Assembly: GCA_958430865.1 (NCBI GenBank)
Contig: CAUDNR010000151.1
Location: forward strand, 1 to 18,305
Source of the DNA: Entrophospora sp. SA101
Taxonomy: Eukaryota > Glomeromycota > Glomeromycetes > Entrophosporales > Entrophosporaceae
DNA length: 18,305 nt
Reading direction: 5' to 3'
A program made the position numbers and the translations under genes. Below the pieces are notes generated by a model. That model was not told the DNA's origin and did not search any database. It saw nothing but the letters and a program-made list of their open reading frames with translations. Shown in pieces: positions 1-7,691 of the stretch; the stretch's first letter is position 1; every line of letters starts with the position of its first letter.

Positions 1-124
1 ATAATCGGTAAATCACGGTTTAGATGGTTGCCGAAATTTCAAATAACATAATAAAGTTACATAACTTTAAACCATTAAAACTTTTTTTTTTCCTAAATAA
101 CTCAAAAAAAACTTTCTATTACAG

Positions 125-319
125 TAATTTTCATGTCCAGAAGATTGCAAAAATAGAGAGTTTTTGGTAAAATAGCGCATATTTAGTGAAGTATCAGCAT
201 TTAAAGATTGGCAACATTTTGTGATGTCTTTAGATGATCGGCACTATACACTCATTGAAAGCATGCCAAAAAAAATTGAAGCATGCATTTCTAATGAAGG
301 ATGGCCAACTGAATATTGA
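125..319 (+). pseudogene. Tc1/mariner-type transposase, C-terminal remnant
   Basis: Decayed end of a Tc1/mariner (DDE) transposase, the enzyme that cuts and pastes its element at TA dinucleotides. The last 37 codons (206-316, stop TGA 317-319) contain the residues ESMPKKIEACI followed by GWPTEY, the usual Tc1 C-terminal pattern (a SMP-R/K-R/K-I helix, then a G-G-x-T-x-Y ending). In a different frame, at 153-167, the residues IESFW match the 'NPIENLW' block that precedes the last catalytic acidic residue in this family. The frame change and an in-frame TAG at 173-175 show that the gene is dead. The catalytic core would lie upstream, but 1-120 shows nothing recognisable. The family call rests on motif reading and the matching terminal repeat at 540. 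Confidence 0.72.
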
Positions 320-507
320 TTTTTTTTGTTCCCAATTTAATTTTGACGATCAAAATGGAAAAAAAATTTTGGTTGAAATTCGTATTTTTTTATTTATTAA
401 AAGTTTCACATAAGCTGAAAAAATAAAATTTTACATAAATATTCTTCAAAACCTAAGCTATAAAATGATATAAATTTTATGTGTGGATATTATGTATGTT
501 TTTGGGT

Positions 508-540
508 ATTTAATGTCCAATTACTTTTTTCTGGGTAGTG
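508..540. mobile_element. Right terminal inverted repeat end of the Tc1-like element
   Basis: Read inward from 540 the complementary strand begins CACTACCCAG and continues into a segment complementary to GTCCAATTACTTTTTT. This is the usual Tc1/mariner terminal pattern (CACT or CAGT start, poly-A tract, then a 'TTGGACA' stretch). It is followed at once by TATATA, giving the TA target. It sits about 220 bp past the transposase stop. The matching left repeat is not in the window. Confidence 0.65.
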
Positions 541-542
541 TA

Positions 543-609
543 TATATATCAAATAAAGTCGAAAAATAAAACTCAAATTATGGTAAAATACAACTTTATT
601 TGATGTATA
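543..609. repeat. Imperfect inverted repeat (17-bp stem)
   Basis: Arms 543-559 and 593-609 are reverse complements at 16 of 17 positions, separated by 33 bp. The structure directly abuts the Tc1-like terminus. It could be a small foldback or the pre-existing target site. No gene is associated. Confidence 0.6.
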
Positions 610-1190
610 TTCACATTATTACAAGCAAAAAAAAGATTACACCAGTTAAAAATCAGTTAGTCCAATAGCTCTACAAGAATACTACATCTCTAAATCTATA
701 GTTGATACAAGAGTCTTAACAAACCTTTGATTCGATAAATGTAAGAATGATGTTTAATATGATTTTATTTTTTAACATGGTGGTTTTTAATTGATTTACT
801 ACGTTTTACTGATTTATTTATTAATGTGATTTTTGATTAATTTACAAAGTTTAATTGATTTACTACGTTTTATTTATTAACGTGGATTTGATTGATTCAA
901 CAAATTTTTATTGTATTTATTCGAATTTTATAGTTATGAAGTAGAAAAATTATACGAATTCGAATTTGAGTTGTTTTTATATGCATTTCAGAGTTTCTCC
1001 AGTGCGGATGTTCAATCTGCTGTGAGTACACATCATTAAAGTTATCAATAATCATTGGTTTTTTTCGAATTACACGGTTAGCTCATTAAAAATCATCTAC
1101 TATGGACGATCCATTACCTTTGCCAATCATAATTATTTATGTATTCATTCTGATAGGTAAATCGAAACTTTGGCACATCTTATATAATAC
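610..1190. other. AT-rich stretch without a recognisable gene; short direct repeat inside
   Basis: No credible coding region on either strand. A 20-bp exact direct repeat (AATTGATTTACTACGTTTTA) occurs at 789-808 and 853-872. It is embedded in related weaker units (TTGATTAATTTACAAAG), so this looks like an eroded minisatellite. Near 976-1020 a TTTCAG acceptor-like site and a GTGAGT donor-like site bracket a ~38-nt segment, but nothing supports an exon. Confidence 0.5.
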
Positions 1191-1192
1191 AC

Positions 1193-1358
1193 GACATTAG
1201 ATAAAATGCATTTGCAAAGCCTCGTGATTGGACGAATAATATGTGGAGCATAGAGTCTTTTGACTCATATTAAACGATTTTCTATGGATGATCAATGATA
1301 GAATAGAATCATATATTCACGAAATCATTAGTTATTGTCAAGGATGACGACTTTTCGA
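1193..1358. repeat. Left copy of a dispersed ~150 bp direct repeat
   Basis: Shares a long, gapped match with 1834-1974. Common blocks include TGATTGGACGAAT, ATTAAACGATTTTC/ATTAAGCGATTTTC, ATGGATGATCAATGATAGAAT/ATGGACGATCGATGATGGAAT and TTATTGTCAAGGATGA. The left copy has about 25 extra bases (near 1242-1268). The two copies flank the coiled-coil ORF. No terminal inverted repeats were seen, so the repeat class is unknown. Confidence 0.75.
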
Positions 1359-1487
1359 TGATATCGATCTTTAGCATTTTCCTCGATTTGCGAGTCATAT
1401 TTGACATATCTATATGGGCGAATGATTTCAAATTTTTCTATTTTGTAGAAGGTACACTCCATGCATTAATTTGATTTGAATAAATCT

Positions 1488-1784
1488 ATGTATTATATAA
1501 AAAAATTATTATCAAACATGCTATACGAATTAGATTTATCGAGACAAAAGATCCCAAGAGTCAAAGAATCATCATCAAACACGCAATCCGAATTAGATTT
1601 ATTAGGACAAGAGATTACAAGAGTCATTGAATCATTAACAGACATGCAATCCGAATTAGATTTATTGGGACAAGAGATTGCAAGAGACAAAGAATTAGAA
1701 CAGTTTGCAAAGAAAGAAAAATTTGATTCTAGAATCACGAAATTTGAAGCTATCAAGGAAGAAATTCGGAATTTGATTCTATAA
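1488..1784 (+). CDS. Small hypothetical coiled-coil protein with 21-residue repeats
   Basis: Possible 98-aa protein starting at the first ATG (1488). I do not recognise a family. Residues 14-76 are three copies of a 21-residue unit beginning ELDLxxQxI. Twenty-one residues equal three heptads, and the Leu/Ile spacing with many Glu, Lys and Gln residues predicts a coiled coil. The C-terminal third (residues ~77-98) is also charged and helical, with the motif FDSRITKFEAI. Just past residue 90 the +1 frame carries a second FDSxIT motif and stays open to about 1845. This suggests that the natural reading frame has slipped and that the stop at 1782-1784 may be secondary. No intron or promoter was identified. 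It lies between two copies of a dispersed repeat, so it may be cargo of, or a remnant within, a repeat element. Whether it is expressed is unknown. Confidence 0.4.
   Translation: MYYIKKLLSNMLYELDLSRQKIPRVKESSSNTQSELDLLGQEITRVIESLTDMQSELDLLGQEIARDKELEQFAKKEKFDSRITKFEAIKEEIRNLIL
1527..1715. repeat. 63-bp tandem repeat, about three units
   Basis: Units start at 1527, 1590 and 1653 (spacing exactly 63), each beginning GAATTAGATTTAT. The last unit diverges after about 45 bases. The period is a multiple of three, so copy-number change keeps the coiled-coil frame open. The reverse strand is also open here as a by-product. Confidence 0.9.
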
Positions 1785-1833
1785 TCACGGAAATCAAAAG
1801 GCAAGCCCAAATCATTACTAAAACTAATTACAT

Positions 1834-1974
1834 GACATTGGATTAAAATGTATTTGTGAAGTCTAATGATTGGACGAATGATATTAAGCGATTTTCAATG
1901 GACGATCGATGATGGAATGGAAATCATACATCCACACAAATCATTATTTATTGTCAAGGATGATGGCTTTTCGA
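1834..1974. repeat. Right copy of the dispersed ~150 bp direct repeat
   Basis: Same orientation as the copy at 1193-1358, with a ~25 bp deletion relative to it and scattered substitutions, mostly transitions. Ends near CTTTTCGA in both copies. Confidence 0.75.
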
Positions 1975-2108
1975 AGCTTTATTACTCTGAAATAATAATA
2001 TCGAAGCATCAGTCTCAGAGCTAGTTGACTTAGAATCAGACTATTCAGACTCATGAGACTTCAGGGGTAAATTGAAGATAAATATTTTTTAATATATTAC
2101 CGATAAAC

Positions 2109-2345
2109 ATGGAATCTTTCTTATACTATGGATATTGTCACTCATGTTACTATAACTCATCTGAACAGTATATTTACCCTAGAGATTGTTTACATGAATA
2201 TGAGGCGATCATATTATTAGTGATGATGAGCTTGCTAATTATAAGCAAAATTTTTGAAGGCATCTTGAACGGAAATTATATCTTGCAAAGAAAAAAAATT
2301 ATGATAATTACGAATTTAAATCTTATGATATTAGACTCACGAACT
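2109..2345 (+). pseudogene. Degraded coding remnant, possibly the 5' part of the helicase pseudogene
   Basis: An ATG at 2109 opens a frame rich in Cys, Tyr and His (CHSC, then RDCLHEYE) that becomes hydrophobic and unconvincing after about 2200. From about 2206 a different frame reads as a highly charged, helix-like segment (ISDDELANYKQNF, then a stop, then RHLERKLYLAKKKNYDNYEF) to about 2345. The switch of coding character between frames suggests a frameshifted old gene rather than a real 80-aa protein. It is collinear with the helicase pseudogene downstream and may be its N-terminal region or a separate domain of the same mobile gene. No family identified. Confidence 0.35.
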
Positions 2346-2372
2346 TTCTAGGCGAGATTTTTCCCATCTTGA

Positions 2373-5107
2373 GAAGATATTCCGTTGGATCGGTACTGGT
2401 ATTCTAAAAATACTGCCAACATTGAATCTATTTCCGTGATCTGGGAATCGAAAGGATTATAATGCACTGAATGCACTGTTTTTGAAAGATCGTTATTATT
2501 ATTCTTTGATCGAGGCGTAGAAATTTGAGATTCAGGCTCGAAATCAGAAGTATCGCCCTCAGCATAATACTTTTCAGAATCAAAACGGTCTATCTTATGT
2601 CTCAATGCGATTCTACAAAGTAAATCAAGACGTTGGGTCATTGGATTTGTCCACCATGAACTCTAGAATCGTGCTTAGGATTAAGTAAAAGAATAGTTAA
2701 TATTGTAAAGCATCCACATCCACTTGTAAATTTATCTGGAAAAAATATTAATGTTGAAGAGATGAAAGTTGCACCAGAAGCTTATCCGGATTTCTCGAGT
2801 GAGGAACCCATTACAACCTTAACTCGTTCACCTGTTGCTACAGAAAAAACAAAAACTTTAAGAGAGATTCTTAATTCTTTAGCCAAAAGTTAAGCAAATT
2901 TATCTTGTTTTAACTGGATTTCATATCGTAAAACTCTTAGCAATGAGACTAAAGCTAAAGTTGAAATATTACAAAATTCAGGACTTCACGTGTGCCATTA
3001 TCAGGAAAATGGAGGTGATTTAGCTATACAAGACTGGGTGTTATCATCGTCAAGGTCGAAAGTACACATCGTCTTTCTCTTTATGGAGGTCGTTCTTATG
3101 TAGTTATCTTACATGGAGTGAACGCTATCATGCGTCAAATGTCCAGTGGGATCCATGCCCGAGAATCAGAAAATGCTATGTGTGATTTGTTGAAGTTACT
3201 GTTCACGTTGTAGCTATGGATGCTTTTGCGAATGAATCGACTTTAACCTTTTTAAGACAATATCGAGGTAAAGATATACAAATTTTTGATAACAAGTATC
3301 AGACACGTAAAGGTGAATCTGTAAAAATTCTTTATGGCCCAGACAAAGGAGCAGAGGCTATGCGTAAAGGACTTTGGATGCTTCAAGAAGGTAAGCGTGT
3401 TATATTTTCTGTGACTTTATGCAAAAATCTCGAGCTTTGACACTTCAACCTACAAGTTACGAAAACCAGATGTTTCACCTATCTTGACACGTGTTTATTT
3501 TGGTCAAATAGATGGAAAACAACGTCAAGAGGATTTTGCTGATATTAATTCTACCTGGAGTGGTCATGATTGCGTAATTTATACAAGCACTGTGGAAGCT
3601 GGTATCTCCTTTGAAGTTCCTAATCATTTTGATGCAATTATAGCAATTAGTAACATCAATACAGGAGTTCATGTTGAAGCTTTTGCACAAATGCTTTATC
3701 GAATTCGTGATTGCCCATGTCGCATTATTTCTCTTTATAATAATAAAAAACCTGGAATTTTTAAAGATCCAAATCGTGACCTTATTCGCGCAGAACTTTC
3801 AGCCTTAAGACCTGGAGACTTACCAGTTGCTATAAAGGGATGTCGTGAATGGAACAAAATTGCTGATTGTTATGCTCTTGACTCATCACCAGCGGTAGAA
3901 ACTTATATAGAGGTCGAATATCAGAGACGCTTATCAGCCAAATATTTTCCCGAAATTCTTTGCAGTCCTATCGCTAGTACTGGAGCATCTCTTGATCTAT
4001 TTTCAGTAGAAAATTCCAACTTGGCTAAGGCTGATCGTGTAAATGTATCTAATGATATTAAAGGAGTTGCAAAAAAAATCGAAGTTGCTGATCCAGAATT
4101 AATAGCCAATTCTCCAGATATTGGTCCCAATGAAGCTGAATTACTTAAGCAGATTCCTACACATTTATTTGCTGATAAGATGATTCTGCAACGATATTAT
4201 TTATGGAGAACATGTGCTTCGGGTGATATTGGAGGTAAAGATGACATTCAAGATTTGGGTATGGATCATACAGACTGTACTAAACTCTGTGATGTAGATT
4301 TTGTAAAAAATTTTAATAGTCCTGAACCTTTACAACATTTTAGAAGACTTGCTTATTTCGAAGACAAGGGTTTAATACGATTAAAGCCATAGAAAATCTG
4401 AAAATCAAAGAAGTTATGCAATGCAAGATTCTTTGGATCCAGCCTCAAATGATTTGTGTAAATCCTATTCGGCAAAACAATGGGAAGCGGTTCATGACCT
4501 ATACCAATCATTAGGCTTTTCTGATATCGATGATACAAAAATTCTCTTGGGTGATGATGTGTCAAAAGCGTTCGAACAAACACGGAAAAAATTCGACAAG
4601 ATGCATTGTTACTCTTTGGATTTAAGTCTCGAGCTAAGGAAATCCCTGATCTCAATTAGTGTTGGTCGCCAAAACTATTTTGAAGAGGTGAAAGTCAAAA
4701 CTAAAATTAAAAGTTATATGTCAAAACTAAATCAAAAGTCAATAGTCAAAAATCAAAACTAGTTTCGACTTATGGCGAAACCTTTTGACTTTCGCACGGT
4801 TGCGAAACTCTCGAGTTTTGGAAATCAACACTAATCTCAATGCTACAGTTAAACTGTTTAATGCGATAGTGGGTAATTGGTGCGGTTATACTATCAAAAG
4901 TAGGCGAAAAAAAGAAGGACCAAAGATAAACGAGTATGGAAAAGTACTTATAAGATTGATCGCAAACCATATAGTGGAACTGGTTTTGATAAAGCAGGGA
5001 CTCCAATACTTCCGTCATATAAACAAATGAAATTCAAGAACTCTTTGACTCAATACCCGTTGCCAATACTAACTCAAAATGTACCGACTAATTCAATCAA
5101 CCAATGA
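2373..5107 (+). pseudogene. Replication-origin-binding-like SF2 helicase, multiply broken
   Basis: Relic of a superfamily-2 helicase resembling fungal 'origin of replication binding' proteins (the Herpes_ori_bp-type fold). Coding blocks lie in successive frames: 2373-2528, 2521-2687, 2660-3037 (internal TAA 2891-2893), 3040-~3200, 3198-3427, 3428-~3453, 3454-4392, then shorter blocks to a TGA at 5105-5107. Motif I is degenerate (VATEKTKT, near 2840-2863; the Walker glycine before Lys is Glu). Motif II, expected as DEVN, reads HGVN at 3112-3123. Later motifs survive: YTSTVEAGISFE (~3570-3610) and QMLYRIRD (~3688-3711), matching motifs V and VI. The 3454-4392 block is open for over 300 codons, but its only upstream start-like codon is TTG, so it is not a gene of its own. 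A foldback element interrupts the gene at 4655-4835. No introns are evident. The helicase call is fairly firm; the exact family needs a profile search. Confidence 0.65.
4655..4835. mobile_element. ~181 bp foldback/MITE-like insertion within the helicase pseudogene
   Basis: The outer arms match as inverted repeats: ATTAGTGTTG (4655-4664) pairs with CAACACTAAT (4826-4835), and CCAAAACT (4669-4676) pairs with AGTTTTGG (4814-4821), with a 4-base mismatch between them. Inner sequence also shows GAAAGTCAAAA against its complement. The flanks carry a 4-5 bp direct repeat, CTCA(A), at 4651-4655 and 4836-4840. Removing the element with one flank copy brings two coding pieces of the helicase remnant into one frame, which strongly supports a genuine insertion. 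The interior is a CAAAA-rich simple repeat with no gene. The superfamily is undetermined. Confidence 0.72.
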
Positions 5108-5326
5108 TCTAGTTAAGTAGCGTACCTCTGGCAGGAGGTATATTGTTACATTAAACTAATCATTCATTTCAGATAAGGGGATTTTTGTCGCCTCTTACAA
5201 TAAATGCGTGAAAAAATTCAAATCAAAAAATAATTCCAGGAAAATAATACAAGGTACCTAGACCAAGGGGATTTTTGTGTCGTGCGATTCTGATCGAGAT
5301 TAAAATTTTCGTTATGGTGAAAAATA
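5108..5326. other. Non-coding tail after the helicase pseudogene
   Basis: No gene seen. Contains a small hairpin (TACCTC at 5123-5128 with GAGGTA at 5135-5140) and a 14-bp direct repeat, AAGGGGATTTTTGT, at 5175-5188 and 5265-5278 (90 bp apart). It may be the 3' untranslated or terminal region of the element that carried the helicase. Confidence 0.4.
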
Positions 5327-5613
5327 ATCAAAATTCTTGATACAGTAATACACAAAAGTGCAATCCAATTTTTTATATGTAATACGTAAAAGTGTGATCC
5401 AATTTTTCGATCCAGTAATACTTCAAAGTGCGATTTGATTTTTTTGATCCAATTTTTTGATACTAATACGTAAAATTGATACGCAAAAGTGCAATAAAAT
5501 TTTCAAAGTATGTTCCAATTTTTTTGATACAGAAAAGTATACAATTAAAATTTTTCAATCCAATTTTTTGATACGTAAAAGTAATCAAAATTTTCGATCC
5601 AGTAATACGTAAA
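5327..5613. repeat. Degenerate minisatellite (~36-45 bp unit)
   Basis: Repeated variants of GTAATACGTAAAAGTGC followed by GATCCAATTTTTTGATCCA run through this stretch in at least six recognisable, unequally eroded copies. The GATC/GATAC blocks and T-tracts recur with variable spacing. No coding potential. Confidence 0.75.
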
Positions 5614-5710
5614 GGTGGTACTCCAAAGCATAGACTATTTTTTTGACATGAAGTGGTAGTACCTAACTATGCGAGAAAGTGTTCCAGAGCGTCAAAGCAT
5701 AGCACACTTT

Positions 5711-5887
5711 CGGTGGGCCATCAAGGTATAATTAATACAGAAATATATAATATATAATTATGCTTTGATGGGTCACCAAGAGTACACTATTCGGAGTATC
5801 AAAATTCTAAGAAAAATCGGTGGGCCACCAAGGTAAATTTATTATAGAAAGATATATTATAAAAATTATGCTTTGACGGGTCACCAA
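5711..5887. repeat. Two tandem hairpin units, 107 bp period
   Basis: CGGTGGGCCATCAAGG at 5711 and CGGTGGGCCACCAAGG at 5818 each begin a unit ending in GCTTTGATGGGTCACC or GCTTTGACGGGTCACC. Within each unit the start and end are near-complementary (GGTGGGCCATCAAG pairs with CTTTGATGGGTCACC at most positions), so each unit can fold into a hairpin with an AT-rich loop. This could be a duplicated small MITE. Confidence 0.75.
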
Positions 5888-6345
5888 ATAGGTATACTAT
5901 TTCAGCACATCGTGCCTCATCCTCGATCAGTATTCGAATGCATCACGAAAAACCGGATCACGAATACTATTTCAACACATCGTGCCTCATTCTTGAATTT
6001 GAATGGAACGTAAAAAGCGAAATTGGTGTATTTTTTGATACGAATTGGGGGGATAGAGGGTCTATCTATATGTTTTTGTAGCAATTTATTAGACTACTTG
6101 ATCAATGCATCATCCAAAATCAGATCACGAATACTATTTCGGCATTACATACCTCAACTCCAGTATTCAAATGCAACATAAAAGCCAAAATACAGATTGC
6201 CAATTCGACATTTCTTTGCCTAGAAAATGTATTGTTTATAGTGGTATAGGGGATACGTATTTTTTTACGAATTGATTTTTTAATGCAAAGTGGGGGGATA
6301 GAGGGTCTATTTATATGTTTTTCATTGATTTATTAGACTACTAGC
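5888..6345. repeat. Nested direct repeats, ~245 bp spacing
   Basis: The 20-mer TGGGGGGATAGAGGGTCTAT occurs at 6046-6065 and 6291-6310, each followed by an ATATGTTTTT and TTATTAGACTACT stretch. The block GATCACGAATACTATTTC occurs at 5956-5973 and 6123-6140. ACTATTTCAGCACATCGTGCCTCAT near 5908 is repeated near 5964-5990. Together this is about two and a half copies of a longer unit, the second carrying a ~75 bp insertion relative to the first. No gene. Confidence 0.75.
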
Positions 6346-6548
6346 ATATGATCATGAAATAGTTTATTTTATGAAAAATTACATCAATACGCATTTGCAA
6401 GCTAGGACGCCTTGCATCCAGTTCTGGCATAGCCCTCACAATTGGCACGAGATATATGAAAGTTCAAATGTGGCCAAAAACGTGGAATCCGCCACATTCG
6501 AATGAGGCCAAAAATTCAGAATTAGCCACATCGTTATCCTGATGATAG

Positions 6549-6588
6549 TTCGCATGTGGCCTGACAACAAAAATTGGCCACATACGAA
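6549..6588. repeat. Inverted repeat centred on TGTGGCC
   Basis: TTCGCATGTGGCC (6549-6561) pairs with GGCCACATACGAA (6576-6588) at 12 of 13 positions around a 14-nt loop. Related TGTGGCCAAAAA and GAGGCCAAAAATTC words lie at 6470-6525, so the hairpin is part of a small repeat cluster with GGCC cores between about 6460 and 6640. Confidence 0.7.
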
Positions 6589-6650
6589 TTTCTAGACTAT
6601 AATCATCCCATCTGGGCGGCTAAAAATTAAAAATTGGCCGCACTCAAATG

Positions 6651-6680
6651 TAGGTCACAATATATATATATTGTGACCTA
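6651..6680. repeat. Perfect 30-bp palindrome
   Basis: The 15 bases from 6651 (TAGGTCACAATATAT) are the exact reverse complement of 6666-6680, with no spacer. The outer half-sites TAGGTCACAA/TTGTGACCTA look like binding half-sites, but the palindrome lies in repeat DNA and not beside a gene start. Confidence 0.9.
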
Positions 6681-6787
6681 ATATTAAAGGTATGCGATAT
6701 AAAAAAAAATTAGATCCACTTGTATCGGTTTGTGTACAACTAGAAAGAATTGTTATACTGGTAAAAAAACCAAATTTGACTTACAGT

Positions 6788-6864
6788 AAACATTCGTTAA
6801 AATGTACAGTTTTAGTTAATAAAAGTCAGACTTTTGATAAAACTGTACGCCTTAACAAACGTTT
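6788..6864. repeat. Extended imperfect inverted repeat
   Basis: GTACAGTTTT (6804-6813) pairs with AAAACTGTAC (6839-6848), and AAAAGTC (6821-6827) pairs with GACTTTT (6829-6835). Outside these, AAACATTCGTTAA pairs loosely with TTAACAAACGTTT to 6864. It is likely an eroded foldback element. A 65-codon plus-strand reading frame across it has no coding character. Confidence 0.7.
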
Positions 6865-6952
6865 AACTATATCAATATTTTTTTTATAAATTCAACATTA
6901 AAATATTCTGATTGTTGTTATAAATTGTTAAAGGGTACAATAAAGGCTATTA

Positions 6953-7178
6953 ATCCTTCTTAGGGATGGGGACGGTTTATGTCACGTCCGGCGACGAATA
7001 ATATTTTTATAATTGATCCGTGACGATTAATTACTAAATTATAAGTGACAATTAATTTGTCTTGTTTTGGCAATATAAATGTCACCTGTAATTTAGTATA
7101 TTGATCGTCACGGATCAATTATAAAAATATTATTCGTCGCTGGACGTGACATAAACCGTCCCCATCCCTAATCCTTCT
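6953..7178. mobile_element. hAT-type MITE with 8-bp target site duplication
   Basis: The element proper is 6961-7170 (210 bp). It starts TAGGGATGGGGAC and ends with the complement. Arms of 67 bp (6961-7027 and 7104-7170) match at 66 of 67 positions, and similarity continues inward for another ~28 bp, leaving only a short loop. The octamer ATCCTTCT at 6953-6960 is repeated at 7171-7178 as the target duplication. An 8-bp duplication with a TAGGG-type terminus is characteristic of the hAT superfamily. It has no coding capacity and must depend on a transposase elsewhere. The near-identical arms suggest recent mobility. It ends about 515 bp upstream of the BTB gene start and could add regulatory or RNA-hairpin sequence there. 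Confidence 0.92.
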
Positions 7179-7691
7179 ACGAGTATTGTATTATTTTTTT
7201 TTTTTTTTGAGCAAATGTGTTTTTTTCTTCTTTTGTTATTCTAAATGGATCCATCTCAATTAAGTGTCTATGCCACTGAATTCTACACTATAATTCCAGG
7301 CGTAAAAATGAATATAATATATTTTGATATAAATTTAATATAATACACCAATTAATATAATTGATGATTTAATAAAATTTCTTTTAAATTATATTATTCA
7401 AAAATTTATGCCTTCTCATTATAAGACAACTGTTATATTTATTATTTTTCAATAAGCTATTATTTTTTTAAATATTATAATAATGGATTAATATCTAAAG
7501 CAAATATATGATAATTATGATGATAATAAATTACATTAGTATCTCACTTTTTTACTCTTGATTCTCTTGCATTAGCCAATAATGTGAATGTGGCTTACAA
7601 TTAAAATATGACGTTTTGTTTACAATATATGCTGTCGATCCGTTTATCAAATGTTTGGGATTCCTTTTTATGATTTAATTGTAATATTAAA
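7179..7691. promoter_or_regulatory. Upstream region of the BTB gene
   Basis: AT-rich, with long T and TTTATA tracts. No second gene is convincing: an ATG at 7245 opens only about 32 codons. A CCAAT word at 7576-7580, about 112 bp before the start codon, is the only recognisable promoter-type element. The start-proximal sequence is AT-rich with AAAATG context. Confidence 0.35.

Noticed and set aside
1493..1810. 105-codon minus-strand ORF over the 63-bp repeats
   Set aside because: The repeat period of 63 keeps several frames open at once. The plus-strand reading gives a regular heptad pattern, while the minus reading gives an irregular Ser/Asn-rich chain.
2348..2641. 97-codon minus-strand ORF with ATG start
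   Set aside because: The plus strand of the same interval continues the helicase remnant in two frames with stronger coding character, so this frame is most likely antisense.
3921..4130. Minus-strand ORF inside the helicase block
   Set aside because: Antisense shadow of the long open helicase segment 3454-4392.
5290..5620. Possible CRISPR-like array because of regularly recurring words
   Set aside because: Spacing is irregular, the 'spacers' are variants of the repeat itself, and the genome is eukaryotic. A degenerate minisatellite explains it.
6651..6680. Rho-independent terminator or operator
   Set aside because: There is no bacterial gene context, the stem is AT-rich without a T tract, and no adjacent gene start exists.
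6692..6889. 65-codon plus-strand ORF
   Set aside because: It spans an extended inverted repeat and has no domain or codon signal. Treated as repeat DNA.
7245..7343. 32-codon ORF starting MDPSQLSVYATEF
   Set aside because: Too short, no splice context that would extend it, and no homology recognised.
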